From: Palaeococcus pacificus DY20341
GTDB lineage: Archaea > Methanobacteriota_B > Thermococci > Thermococcales > Thermococcaceae
Assembly: GCF_000725425.1 (NCBI RefSeq)
Contig: NZ_CP006019.1
Coordinates: 1,710,480 to 1,774,479 of the forward strand
Direction of reading: 5' to 3'
Length of the DNA stretch: 64,000 bases
Shown here: positions 54,360 through 63,062 of the stretch, piece by piece
How positions within the stretch are numbered: the first letter of the stretch is position 1
Layout of the letters: each line of letters starts with the position of its first letter
Notes under the pieces: generated by a model
The model's database searches: none
What the model saw: only the letters and a program-made list of their open reading frames with translations
Told to the model about the DNA's origin: nothing
Translations under genes and position numbers: made by a program

Positions 54360-56201
54360 ATGAAGAGAATCATCACCCTGGCTTTAATCATGTTGATTCT
54401 TTCACCACTGGGATTAGCATTGGATAGGCAAATCCCTCTGGAGGAGGCCAAGAAAAGCGATGAGGGAGTGTACAGATTTTTGGAAATCCTGCTCAACTAT
54501 GCAATCTCCTCCACCAACGCCATAGTGGATGAGAGAAACACGTCTATAGACTACAGCAATCTTTTAGGGGCTAGGTTAAATCAAACGGTGGAGGAAATAA
54601 GTTTTTACAAATCGAAGGGCGTCACCAGTGCAGTGGAGGAATATATCCCCCCATTTTTGGGGCTCCATGATGGAATTAGGGATATAATAAAGGGCCAAAT
54701 GCTATTTTTAGGGAACATTGATAGGGTGAAGGAGAAAGACCGCAGAGCGTATGCGCTTGCGCTCAATGGTGTTGAGATGGGAAAGGAGGGTATTCTGAAG
54801 GTAAACGAGAGCATAAGGGCAATAGCCGAGTTCACGTTCGTAAGCGAGGAGCAAAACGAGCTCAAGCTAAATACCGACCGGCTTGAGGAGAACTTAAAAA
54901 AGATTCAGAAGATGTTCCAAAGCTATGAGAGGATACTAAGAGAATATGACGTCCTTGGAGGGGAGGACAGATTAACGTTATACGCCTCCGATTTGAACCC
55001 GCCAGTATTTGAGAACGTGACTTTCTACGGTCATGCTAAGGGCCTCGAAAAAATTAATCTTCATGTAAAAGATTCCAACGGTCTAGAAACCATACTTCTA
55101 GTCTCAGTTTCCAAGGATCGATTCCGCTTTGTGTATTCCTTTAGTGAAATAGGGACCTACAAAGTCTTTGTTACCGGAAAGAAAAACGGCAAAATTTTGA
55201 GATCAAATACGTTGATATTAAACGTCTCAAGAATACCAACAGAGATAATTGCTTATGGTGGGAGCGCATACATAGGAACAAGCTTCGAACTTACAGGAGT
55301 TCTTCAGGACTACCGGGGTAATCCCCTAAAAGGACAGACGGTTTTTATAACGTTTAAAAACACCTCTATGAGTACCGCAACTGACGATACCGGTGCATTT
55401 AGCGCAAATCTCACCAGCAAGCAGGCGGGGAGATATGAAGTTAAAGTATCCTACAATGGAGATGAGCTCTACGCTCCAACATCCTCAACAGTAAAAGTGG
55501 CATTTTTGAGGCGCCCTCTTATGATAAAGCTCAACTCTCAAGAAAAAATCAAAGTAGGGAAGCCTTTGAAAGTAGAGGCAGTCGTAGCCTCAAAATACGA
55601 AGTGCCCATAACTATTTATGTCGATGGAAAGCAATACAAGGAGATAAAAGCAAAAGGCAACTTTGAATTTACTGTCGTGTTCAATGAAACAGGCAGGCAC
55701 GATATTCAAGCGGTTTTTCAAGGTGATAGCTTTTACGCTCCGTCAAAATCCAACATCCTGAGTGTTGAAGTCATCGAAGGAGTTCCAATTCTAAAAGCAA
55801 TATTATTCTTAATCTTAAGTGTGGGAGGCTTTTTAGCATATAAAGCGCTCTCAGCGAAGACAACGATAGATGGAATGAGTGAGGAGGAGTTTTTGGCACT
55901 CTTAAAAGCCCAAGAAAAGGAGGAGAAGAAACAGAAAAAGAGAAGCAAAAAGCTCAACGACTATTACAAGGTTTTATACTCAAGGCTCATCAAAACCTAT
56001 AGACTCAAAAGGAGCACGACCCCAAGGGAGCTCTTAGCCCGGGTCAAAGATGAGCCCTTCGTAGGGGATTTAGCCATCGCAACGATACTCCACGAGAAGT
56101 ACACATACTCAAAGAAAAGACTCAGCTCAAACGAGATTATCGAGTTCATAAGGTCTGTGGGCAGAACGTTATTAGGGTTTTTAGTGAGGGATGAGCTGTG
56201 A
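54360..56201 (+). CDS. exported Ig-like protein with cytoplasmic DUF4129 tail
   Basis: A 613-residue type I membrane protein. Residues 1-22 are a signal peptide (IITLALIMLILSPLGLALD). Residues 30-200 are helical. Residues about 210-490 hold three Ig-like domains (the second with LQDYRGNPLKGQTVFITFKN). A membrane helix (LKAILFLILSVGGFLAYKAL) near 500 leads to a cytoplasmic DUF4129 region (YYKVLYSRLIKTYRLKRSTTPRELLARV). DUF4129 accompanies transglutaminase-like/MoxR/DUF58 loci. GAGAGGGACT precedes the chosen ATG; the upstream in-frame extension crosses the promoter. First gene of a five-gene operon. Confidence 0.82.
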   Translation: MKRIITLALIMLILSPLGLALDRQIPLEEAKKSDEGVYRFLEILLNYAISSTNAIVDERNTSIDYSNLLGARLNQTVEEISFYKSKGVTSAVEEYIPPFLGLHDGIRDIIKGQMLFLGNIDRVKEKDRRAYALALNGVEMGKEGILKVNESIRAIAEFTFVSEEQNELKLNTDRLEENLKKIQKMFQSYERILREYDVLGGEDRLTLYASDLNPPVFENVTFYGHAKGLEKINLHVKDSNGLETILLVSVSKDRFRFVYSFSEIGTYKVFVTGKKNGKILRSNTLILNVSRIPTEIIAYGGSAYIGTSFELTGVLQDYRGNPLKGQTVFITFKNTSMSTATDDTGAFSANLTSKQAGRYEVKVSYNGDELYAPTSSTVKVAFLRRPLMIKLNSQEKIKVGKPLKVEAVVASKYEVPITIYVDGKQYKEIKAKGNFEFTVVFNETGRHDIQAVFQGDSFYAPSKSNILSVEVIEGVPILKAILFLILSVGGFLAYKALSAKTTIDGMSEEEFLALLKAQEKEEKKQKKRSKKLNDYYKVLYSRLIKTYRLKRSTTPRELLARVKDEPFVGDLAIATILHEKYTYSKKRLSSNEIIEFIRSVGRTLLGFLVRDEL

Positions 56202-57214
56202 GAGGGGTCGCTTATGGCATATTACTGGCACTCGGCATCTTCATGCTCATAATGCCGCTATCCCTTCCATTGTTCATGACAAACGCAGAGTTCAGCGTTT
56301 TGAATCCCCGCTGGAATGGATGCTCCAGCTTTGGGAAGTTGCTTTACAATGAGTCTAAACCAACCCCAATAGTGTCCCCCTTTGACTCCTTCGGCCTCGG
56401 AAGTAAAGAAGGAGCACTGATAATAATCGGGCCGGATTTGGGGTATTCACAAGGGGAAATTTTGGAGATCAAAGCATTTCTAGAGAACGGCGGGACTTTG
56501 GTTTTGATGGACGACTTTGGAACAGGCAATGAGATCTTGGAAGGCCTCAATCTAACCGTGAGGTTTGCAAAAGAGCCGTTCTTGGATATCTTCTACTACA
56601 AAAATGAGAACTTCCCGCAGCTCGTCAAGATTTTGGATCCGGCTTTGGGCAAAGGAGTGGACAAGATCGTGCTGAATGTACCCTCATCTCTTTTAAACAC
56701 CCAGGGCGATATATACACGAGTAAAGTGACCATCCTAGGGAAGAACCAGAGAGAATATCCAATAATGACCGAGCTGAGCTATGGAAATGGAAGGATAATC
56801 CTATTTTCCGACCCAAGCGTGTTCATAAACGACATGTACAAAATAAACGAGCAGTTCATAAGAAACTTTGTGGAGTATATAAACGCAGACAGAATTTACA
56901 TCGATGAAGCACACCACTCAAACTTCAACATCTACCAGCAGGGCTACATAAGGGTAAAGAGAGTTATAGACAGAGAAAAAATCTTCTACATATTCTTAAC
57001 CGTCGCTGTGATAGCACTCATCATTGAGAGCGGTTTGGCCTTGAACCTTGCTGAAAAAATCGCCAATTTGATTTCAAAATTCATCCCGAAAGAGGAGAAG
57101 AAGTCAATCGAAGATATTGTAGCATCTCTGTCCAAAGAGGGGTATGATGAAAAGGTTTTATTGAAGATGATTGGAGAAATTGAGACAGGTAAAAAGTTAG
57201 GTGGTGAAAAATGA
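56198..57214 (+). CDS. DUF4350 membrane protein
   Basis: A 338-residue protein with an N-terminal helix (ILLALGIFMLIMPLSLPLF), an exported glutamine-amidotransferase-like fold (ALIIIGPDLGYSQGEILEIKAFLENGGTLVLMDDFGTGNE and ILFSDPSVFIND), the family signature YIDEAHHSN, and a second helix near residue 270 (IFYIFLTVAVIALIIESGLAL) before a short cytoplasmic tail. The catalytic cysteine of amidotransferases is missing, so a binding role is likely. The start is GTG at 56198, overlapping the previous stop; MoxR overlaps the end by 4 nt. Confidence 0.8.
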   Translation: MRGVAYGILLALGIFMLIMPLSLPLFMTNAEFSVLNPRWNGCSSFGKLLYNESKPTPIVSPFDSFGLGSKEGALIIIGPDLGYSQGEILEIKAFLENGGTLVLMDDFGTGNEILEGLNLTVRFAKEPFLDIFYYKNENFPQLVKILDPALGKGVDKIVLNVPSSLLNTQGDIYTSKVTILGKNQREYPIMTELSYGNGRIILFSDPSVFINDMYKINEQFIRNFVEYINADRIYIDEAHHSNFNIYQQGYIRVKRVIDREKIFYIFLTVAVIALIIESGLALNLAEKIANLISKFIPKEEKKSIEDIVASLSKEGYDEKVLLKMIGEIETGKKLGGEK

Positions 57215-58140
57215 ACGGAAAGGAGTTCCTCGAAAAGCTCGAGGATGAAATACACAACGCTGTTGTTGGAAAAGAAGATGTCATAGAGCTTTTGGCAGTT
57301 GCCCTGCTCGCTGAAGGTCACGTTATACTCGAAGGCATTCCGGGGGTCGCGAAGACTACTATAGCCAAGAGCTTTGCCAACGCGATTGGGTTAAAGTTCT
57401 CGAGAATCCAGCTCACCCCCGATCTTCTCCCGGCGGATATTATAGGCACGCTCTACTACGACCAAAAGAGGGGAGAGTTTAAAATCAAAAAAGGACCGAT
57501 CTTTGGCAATATAATCCTTGCAGATGAAATAAACCGTGCACAGCCCAAAACTCAAAGCGCTCTGCTGGAGGCGATGCAGGAAGGCCAAGTGACTATAGAA
57601 GGTCACACATTAAAGCTCCCCCGGCCTTTTTTGGTTATCGCAACCAAAAACCCTCTCGAGTTCGAAGGGGTCTACACACTGCCCGAGGCTCAGCTGGACA
57701 GGTTTATGCTCCAAATAAAAGTCGGCTATCCAACCAAGGACGAGGAAATGAACATGCTCCTCAGAAAAGACAGAGGAAAGTTTAGAGAAGTGGAGCAGAT
57801 ATTCACCCCCACCCAGATATTGGGCCTCATGCAGAGGGTTAAGCAAGTCAAGACGAGCGAAGCTGTGCTGGAGTACCTATACAAGATTATAGCGAGAACT
57901 AGGAGAGATGATAGACTTCTGGTAGGAGCATCCCCGAGAGCCGCGGAGCACTTATTATACGCATCCAAAGCGCTGGCTTTCCTCAGGGGAAGGGATTATG
58001 TCATTCCAGATGACATAAAAGCCGTAGCGGTAAGTGTGCTCGTTCACAGGCTTTTAGTTAAAGCCGAATACGAGCTCGAAGGAGTGAAAGCGGAGGAAAT
58101 AATAAGAGAGATCCTCGATGAAATAGAGGTGCCCATATGA
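57211..58140 (+). CDS. MoxR family AAA+ ATPase
   Basis: A 309-residue AAA+ protein with Walker A EGIPGVAKTT (42-50), Walker B ILADEINRA, sensor 1 ATKNPLEFEGVYTLPEAQLDRF and sensor 2 GASPRAAEHLL. MoxR ATPases act as chaperones that mature or insert metal into VWA-domain partners; the DUF58 protein encoded next is the expected partner. GGTGGTGAAAA precedes the ATG, and 4-nt overlaps join it to both neighbours. Confidence 0.94.
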   Translation: MNGKEFLEKLEDEIHNAVVGKEDVIELLAVALLAEGHVILEGIPGVAKTTIAKSFANAIGLKFSRIQLTPDLLPADIIGTLYYDQKRGEFKIKKGPIFGNIILADEINRAQPKTQSALLEAMQEGQVTIEGHTLKLPRPFLVIATKNPLEFEGVYTLPEAQLDRFMLQIKVGYPTKDEEMNMLLRKDRGKFREVEQIFTPTQILGLMQRVKQVKTSEAVLEYLYKIIARTRRDDRLLVGASPRAAEHLLYASKALAFLRGRDYVIPDDIKAVAVSVLVHRLLVKAEYELEGVKAEEIIREILDEIEVPI

Positions 58141-59420
58141 AGCGTGAGGATATGCTGTGGACGCTCATAGGACTCAGCTTCGTCCACGGATACTTAGCTT
58201 CCAATCCATTTAGTGCGGTTTTTGGGGCGAGCTTGGGTGGCTATTTGATATACTCAAGAATGACGTTTAAGCCAAAGGTTGAAGTTGAGAGGAGTGTTGA
58301 TGAAAACCTCGAAGAGGGGAAAAAGGCTAAAGTAACCCTTAAGGTCAAAAATCTCGGGAGCAAAGTGAAGATTAGAGTGAAAGAAAATGCTCCCCCCTGG
58401 GTGCAAGTAGAAGAGCCAGAGCCGGTGCTGCTTTCGCCCGAAGAGACAGCGTATATCGTATACCACATAATCCCCAATAAGAGGGGGGAATATGAGCTCT
58501 CAACAAAACTCGAGGTTTATGATCCCTCCGAGCTCTATTTTGAGGAGTTTGATGTGGGCACGTATAGATTGGAGGTCTATCCTTCAGTGGACTCTCTACG
58601 GGAAGCTGCAAAAGAGGACTACAACATTAGAATAGGGCAGATCTATAAGAAGAGCATGCTTTTGGGTCTGGAGAGCATGGAGCTCTATGGACTGAGAGAA
58701 TACCTCCCGGGTGATGACTTGAAGAAGATAGACTGGAAGGCGAGTGCGCGTTTGGGAGAGCTCATTGTTAAGGAGTTCCTAAAAGACAGCGAGAGCGACG
58801 TTTACCTGGTTCTAGATGCCACCAGAGAGATGAGAAAAGGGGTCAAGAGGGCAAAGATAGACTACGCCTCAACACTTGCCCTTCACATGGCCACATTACT
58901 TCTAAAGAGGAACTACAGCGTGGGGATGATAGTATACACCGATGAGGGCTTTAGAATAATTCCCCCATCGAGGGGAAGGGAGCAGCTCAACAGGGTAAGG
59001 CTGGCGGTTAAGTTTAAACCCGAGAAGGGACTGCCAAGCTTAAAAGGGAACATCTCAAAGTTCAGCGAGAAAGGAAAGAGGTTCCTCAGGAAACTCTTCC
59101 CCAGGAAGAGAAGAAGCTTTGTCGAGGCACTGTTAAACATAAAAAATCCATCCTATTTAATAGTGATTACAGACCTGATGGGCCATACCTCCCAGCTCTA
59201 CAGGGTCATTATGATGCTCAAGAAAAAGCACAAGGTCATTATACTCTCCCCAAACCCGATACTGTTCTATGCAGAAAAGCTTGATGAAAATGAGCTGAAG
59301 TTTCTCTATAAAAGGTATTTGGAAAGGGAAAAGATGCTGAAAAGATTCAACGCCCTTGTCCCCACGATTGATCTGGGGCCGAGCGACTACCTAAGGGAGA
59401 TTGTGAGGGAGATAAGATGA
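58137..59420 (+). CDS. DUF58 protein with VWA-like domain
   Basis: A 427-residue protein with two short N-terminal hydrophobic segments, a beta-rich domain (VKVTLKVKNLGSK-like, residues 45-150) and the DUF58 core LREYLPGDDLKKIDWKASARLGELIVKEF, followed by a von Willebrand A-like region (DVYLVLDATREMRKG, ASTLALHMATLLL, YLIVITDLMGHTSQL). A basic insertion of about 30 residues (KRFLRKLFPRKRR) interrupts the VWA part. It is the usual partner of MoxR. ATGA overlaps link it to the flanking genes. Confidence 0.92.
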   Translation: MKREDMLWTLIGLSFVHGYLASNPFSAVFGASLGGYLIYSRMTFKPKVEVERSVDENLEEGKKAKVTLKVKNLGSKVKIRVKENAPPWVQVEEPEPVLLSPEETAYIVYHIIPNKRGEYELSTKLEVYDPSELYFEEFDVGTYRLEVYPSVDSLREAAKEDYNIRIGQIYKKSMLLGLESMELYGLREYLPGDDLKKIDWKASARLGELIVKEFLKDSESDVYLVLDATREMRKGVKRAKIDYASTLALHMATLLLKRNYSVGMIVYTDEGFRIIPPSRGREQLNRVRLAVKFKPEKGLPSLKGNISKFSEKGKRFLRKLFPRKRRSFVEALLNIKNPSYLIVITDLMGHTSQLYRVIMMLKKKHKVIILSPNPILFYAEKLDENELKFLYKRYLEREKMLKRFNALVPTIDLGPSDYLREIVREIR

Positions 59421-59980
59421 TGTGGCTGATAGCTTCGCTCATAGGAGGGTTTATACTAAAAGCCAAAGCTGTTGTCTTACTTCCCCTGGCTTATCTGGCA
59501 TCAAAGAAAAGCAAAGAGCTGGCTTTGGCAGTTTACTTCTTCTATGGGGTTATACTCGTGAATGAAGTTTTCATCAGGGATGTGCTGTCATATGAAGGAG
59601 TGAGAACATTCATCCTAATAGTGCTCCCGTCGCTAATGGTGCTCAAGGAGGTATTGGAGGGCTTTGAAGTGCCCAAGAATATTGATGCTATATTACTATT
59701 TCCAATAATTTTTCTTTTCTTGGGGATTTTACATGAAGTTTTGTTTTTTGCAGGTATTATTTTTATGGTATTTCCAAAGCTGAATATTAAACACTTTGTT
59801 ACGGCGAAAAACTTATTAATCTCGATTGGGTTGTTATTTCTAGGATTAATCACCATAAGATTAGCCTATGAACCTCTCTACACCCCGGAGACCCAAGTTG
59901 CCATAGTAACAGCTTTCACAATATTGGCTACTCTAAAGGAGCTCACGGAAATAAGACGGGTCGAATTTAGGTGGGAGTAA
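59417..59980 (+). CDS. polytopic membrane protein, last gene of the MoxR operon
   Basis: A 187-residue protein with about six hydrophobic segments and little else. Members of MoxR/DUF58 loci often include such a protein, but no family is recognised. The start overlaps DUF58 by ATGA. An 89-base gap follows, in which I see no clear terminator, so the glycosyltransferase genes may be partly read through. Confidence 0.72.
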   Translation: MMWLIASLIGGFILKAKAVVLLPLAYLASKKSKELALAVYFFYGVILVNEVFIRDVLSYEGVRTFILIVLPSLMVLKEVLEGFEVPKNIDAILLFPIIFLFLGILHEVLFFAGIIFMVFPKLNIKHFVTAKNLLISIGLLFLGLITIRLAYEPLYTPETQVAIVTAFTILATLKELTEIRRVEFRWE

Positions 59981-60069
59981 AGTTGAAGATTTCCGCTTAT
60001 AACTAAGAGCTGACCATTGAGTCAGATGTTGCTTTGGCCGGCGATATCTGTTGAATAGGAGGGCAAATC

Positions 60070-60777
60070 ATGGATAAAAAAAGGCTGGTGGTGCTGCTTC
60101 CGGCGTTTAATGAGGAAGACACTATTGGAATGGTTATAGACGAAATCCCTTTTGAGAAACTGCAAAATTTGGGATATGATATCAAAATTGTTGTGGCAAA
60201 TGGTCCGAGCACAGATAGAACAGAAGAAATCGCCAAGAAAAAAGGAGCAGTTGTGTATAATATCGCAAAGGGCGGAAAAGCAAGGGATGTAAAACATGCT
60301 CTTAATATGATTGATTTTCATTATGATTATCTCGTTATGCTCGATGCGGATTATACATATCCTTCTGAGCATATCTATGATGTAGTCAAAGCTTTGGAAA
60401 GGTACGATGTTGTTATAGGCTCAAGACTGAAAGGAAAGATTGAGGACGGTGCAATGCCTAAAGTCAACAAGTTCGGAAATATGATGTTAAGTTTAATGGC
60501 GAATATTTTGTATGACAAACGAGTAAGCGATGTGTGCACGGGTATGTGGGGTTTTAGAAAGTATGTTCTAGATTCAATTGAAATCGATGCCGATGGTTTT
60601 GACCTTGAGGCAAACCTTTATGTCGAGAGCGCAAAGAAAGGCTTTAAAATTGGAGAAGTCCCAATCAATTATAGAAGAAGGCCCAATAAACCTAAGCTTG
60701 GAAATGGATCAAGTTTAGGTGCGGTTAAGACAGGACTGAAGATTGGATGGTACCTAGTTAGAAAGAGAATTAAATAA
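60070..60777 (+). CDS. family 2 glycosyltransferase, dolichol-phosphate mannosyltransferase-like
   Basis: A 235-residue GT-A enzyme. It opens LVVLLPAFNEEDTIGMVIDEIP, has the metal-binding DADYTYPSE and the acceptor motif GSRLKGKIEDGAMPKVNKFGNMM, and ends with RRRPNKPKLGNGSSLGAVKTGLKIGWYL. This pattern fits polyprenyl-phosphate hexosyltransferases such as DPM1/AglD that load a sugar onto a membrane lipid for glycosylation. No membrane helices are present. AGGAGGGCAAATC precedes the ATG. Confidence 0.9.
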   Translation: MDKKRLVVLLPAFNEEDTIGMVIDEIPFEKLQNLGYDIKIVVANGPSTDRTEEIAKKKGAVVYNIAKGGKARDVKHALNMIDFHYDYLVMLDADYTYPSEHIYDVVKALERYDVVIGSRLKGKIEDGAMPKVNKFGNMMLSLMANILYDKRVSDVCTGMWGFRKYVLDSIEIDADGFDLEANLYVESAKKGFKIGEVPINYRRRPNKPKLGNGSSLGAVKTGLKIGWYLVRKRIK

Positions 60778-60793
60778 CGGGGGTATATTACTC

Positions 60794-61927
60794 GTGTCAG
60801 CTATTTTAATAATTTCACCCCATACAAAAGTTAGATTAAAAACAACACCCACCGAGGGGGTGGAAAGTAGAATATCCTATCTTGCCCAAATATTTGCCAA
60901 AAATAAAGAAATCCTAATTATTGAGCCATCAGACTTGAAAGATTATGAAGAAAGTTATAACAGAGTTTATTTCTATGCATTTGATTTTATAAAAATAAAG
61001 AACATGCGTCTGGGATCATATTTTTTATCTTTAAATCCATTTTATTACTATGCACTTTTTAGATATCTAAAAAAACATCACCCTTCAATTATCCTAATAA
61101 GTCAGCCCTGGGGAATTTTTTCTACTTATTTAGTTGTAAAGAAAATTTTTGGGCTTAATTCTTCTATTATACAAGATTCCCATAATGTTGAAAGTGAGTA
61201 TGCAAAAATTATTATAAAAGACAATAATATCCCAAAAGTAATCAAACTATTTTATCTTATCACCATAGGCTTTATTGAGAAATTATCCCTAAATTATGCT
61301 GATTATATATTGGCAATAAGCCATAAAAATAAAAAAACATTCATAGAAAAATACAGGGCAATCCCAGAAAAGATAGTCGTTATTCCACCACTTGTTAATG
61401 TTGAAAAAAGACCAAAAGTCAAGAAGAGTAAAGAGAACAAGCATCAAGTTTGGGCTGTATTTCATGGCATCTATAGGACAGTTCAAAACAGAGAAGCTAT
61501 TGACATTATAAAAAACAGACTCACAAGAGAGTTTAGAAAATATAAGAATTTCCAATTCATAATTTTTGGCAAGGGAGTTCCTAAGATGAATAATGGCACA
61601 TTGATATCCCTTGGATTTATTGAGGATATTTATAGTGTCCTTAGAGAATGTGATATTGCTGTTGTACCATTAGTAAGTGGCGAAGGTGTTAAGCTTAAGG
61701 TCTTGGACTATATGGCTGTTGGTTTGCCGATAGTAACGACTAAAAAAGGCGCTGAGGGGTTAGAGTTGGTAAGTGGTAAGCATGCAATAATAGTAGATGA
61801 CGTGAATGAAGAGTTCATAAAAGCTATTGAATATTTAATTGAAAATCCCAAAATAAGAAGAAAACTAGGGTATAATGCAAGAAAAATAGCTGAGAAGAAA
61901 TATGAGTGGAAAAAAGATAGGAGATAA
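60794..61927 (+). CDS. family 4 (GT-B) glycosyltransferase
   Basis: A 377-residue GT-B enzyme. The C-terminal donor-binding region is clear: VVPLVSGEGVKLKVLDYMAVGLPIVTTKKGAEGLEL, with the E-G-x-K-x-K-x-L-x-Y pattern of a GT4 group. The N-terminal half is basic and AT-rich in codon use (many AAA, ATA, TTA codons). The start is GTG at 60794 after ACGGGGGTATATT. Sugar and acceptor are unknown. Base composition is clearly more AT-rich than the housekeeping genes. Confidence 0.85.
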   Translation: MSAILIISPHTKVRLKTTPTEGVESRISYLAQIFAKNKEILIIEPSDLKDYEESYNRVYFYAFDFIKIKNMRLGSYFLSLNPFYYYALFRYLKKHHPSIILISQPWGIFSTYLVVKKIFGLNSSIIQDSHNVESEYAKIIIKDNNIPKVIKLFYLITIGFIEKLSLNYADYILAISHKNKKTFIEKYRAIPEKIVVIPPLVNVEKRPKVKKSKENKHQVWAVFHGIYRTVQNREAIDIIKNRLTREFRKYKNFQFIIFGKGVPKMNNGTLISLGFIEDIYSVLRECDIAVVPLVSGEGVKLKVLDYMAVGLPIVTTKKGAEGLELVSGKHAIIVDDVNEEFIKAIEYLIENPKIRRKLGYNARKIAEKKYEWKKDRR

Positions 61928-61967
61928 AATTGGTAATGACAGTAAATTATTTGTTCGGTGAGGAAAA

Positions 61968-63062
61968 ATGAATATTTTAGTTCTCTCTCCTAAACCTCCA
62001 TGGGCTCTAGGTGGGGTTGAAAGAGTAGTTAAGGAAACTACACTTCGCATAGCCAAAACGAGGGAAATAAATATTGAAATATGGTGCAAAGGATCCAAAA
62101 ATGAAATCTTGTTCTGGAATGGAATAAAAGTTAGAGTATTCAAATCTTTTTTTGGACTTAGTCTAACTTTGATTGGGGAGCTAAAAAGGGCACAAAAAGA
62201 ATTTGATGTTATTCACATTCATGGAACCTCAAATCTATACCCTCTCGAGGTGTTAATGGCTATAGAAAACTGGAGTAAAGTAGTTGTTTCCTCTCATTAT
62301 CATCCACAAGGGAGCACTCTACTGTTTAGATTAACAAAGCCAATTTATGATAAATTCATTGTTTCTCAGTATCTTAACAAAGCTAAGAAGATTATCTGCG
62401 TTTCAAACACTGAAAAGAACATCCTATTAGATACCTTCAAATTATCAAGAGACAAAATGAGAATCATATACAATGGGGTTCCAATAGAGAAAATTAAGAA
62501 ATTCAGAAACAAAAGAAAAATACTGCATGATAAAGTTTGTATTCTATATTTTGGGAGATTAGAGAAATATAAAAATGTGCATATCCTTATAAAATCCTTA
62601 AGGTATCTTCCAGAGTCCTTTATTCTTACTATTGTAGGCGATGGTTCATATAAAAGAGAATTAGAATATCTCACAAAAAGAATAAATTTAAAAAATAGAG
62701 TAAAATTCCTAGGGGTGCTTTCTGAAGAGGAGTTATATACCACACTACATTCTTGCCATATAATTGTTAATTTATCCAATATCGAAGCTTTTGGACTTAT
62801 GGTTGTGGAAAGTTTAGTTGCTAATAAACCAGTAATAGTTAATAATAAGCTGGGGCTTAGAGAGCTGGCAGAGTACTTTACTGAAAGCATCGTCCCAATT
62901 AATGAACCTACACCTGAAGATGTTGTTAGAGCTATCAGAATGTTGTCTTCAAAAAGAAAAGTCAAGGTAAGAGGACTAAAAAATTTTAAGTGGGAAAGAA
63001 TCGCAAAATTGTATTATGTCCTTTACAAAAGCGAATTAAAGAGGGAAGGTGGGGCAGAATGA
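61968..63062 (+). CDS. family 4 glycosyltransferase
   Basis: A 364-residue GT4 enzyme. The N-terminal acceptor domain has PKPPWALGGVERVVKETTLRIAK and DVIHIHGTSNLYPLE; the donor domain has LYFGRLEKYKNVHILIKSL, VGDGSYKRELE, and the catalytic E-x7-E region SNIEAFGLMVVESLVANKPVIV. Many members build surface polysaccharides or N-glycans. GGTGAGGAAAA precedes the ATG. It is followed by a membrane protein gene with a 4-nt overlap. Confidence 0.93.
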   Translation: MNILVLSPKPPWALGGVERVVKETTLRIAKTREINIEIWCKGSKNEILFWNGIKVRVFKSFFGLSLTLIGELKRAQKEFDVIHIHGTSNLYPLEVLMAIENWSKVVVSSHYHPQGSTLLFRLTKPIYDKFIVSQYLNKAKKIICVSNTEKNILLDTFKLSRDKMRIIYNGVPIEKIKKFRNKRKILHDKVCILYFGRLEKYKNVHILIKSLRYLPESFILTIVGDGSYKRELEYLTKRINLKNRVKFLGVLSEEELYTTLHSCHIIVNLSNIEAFGLMVVESLVANKPVIVNNKLGLRELAEYFTESIVPINEPTPEDVVRAIRMLSSKRKVKVRGLKNFKWERIAKLYYVLYKSELKREGGAE

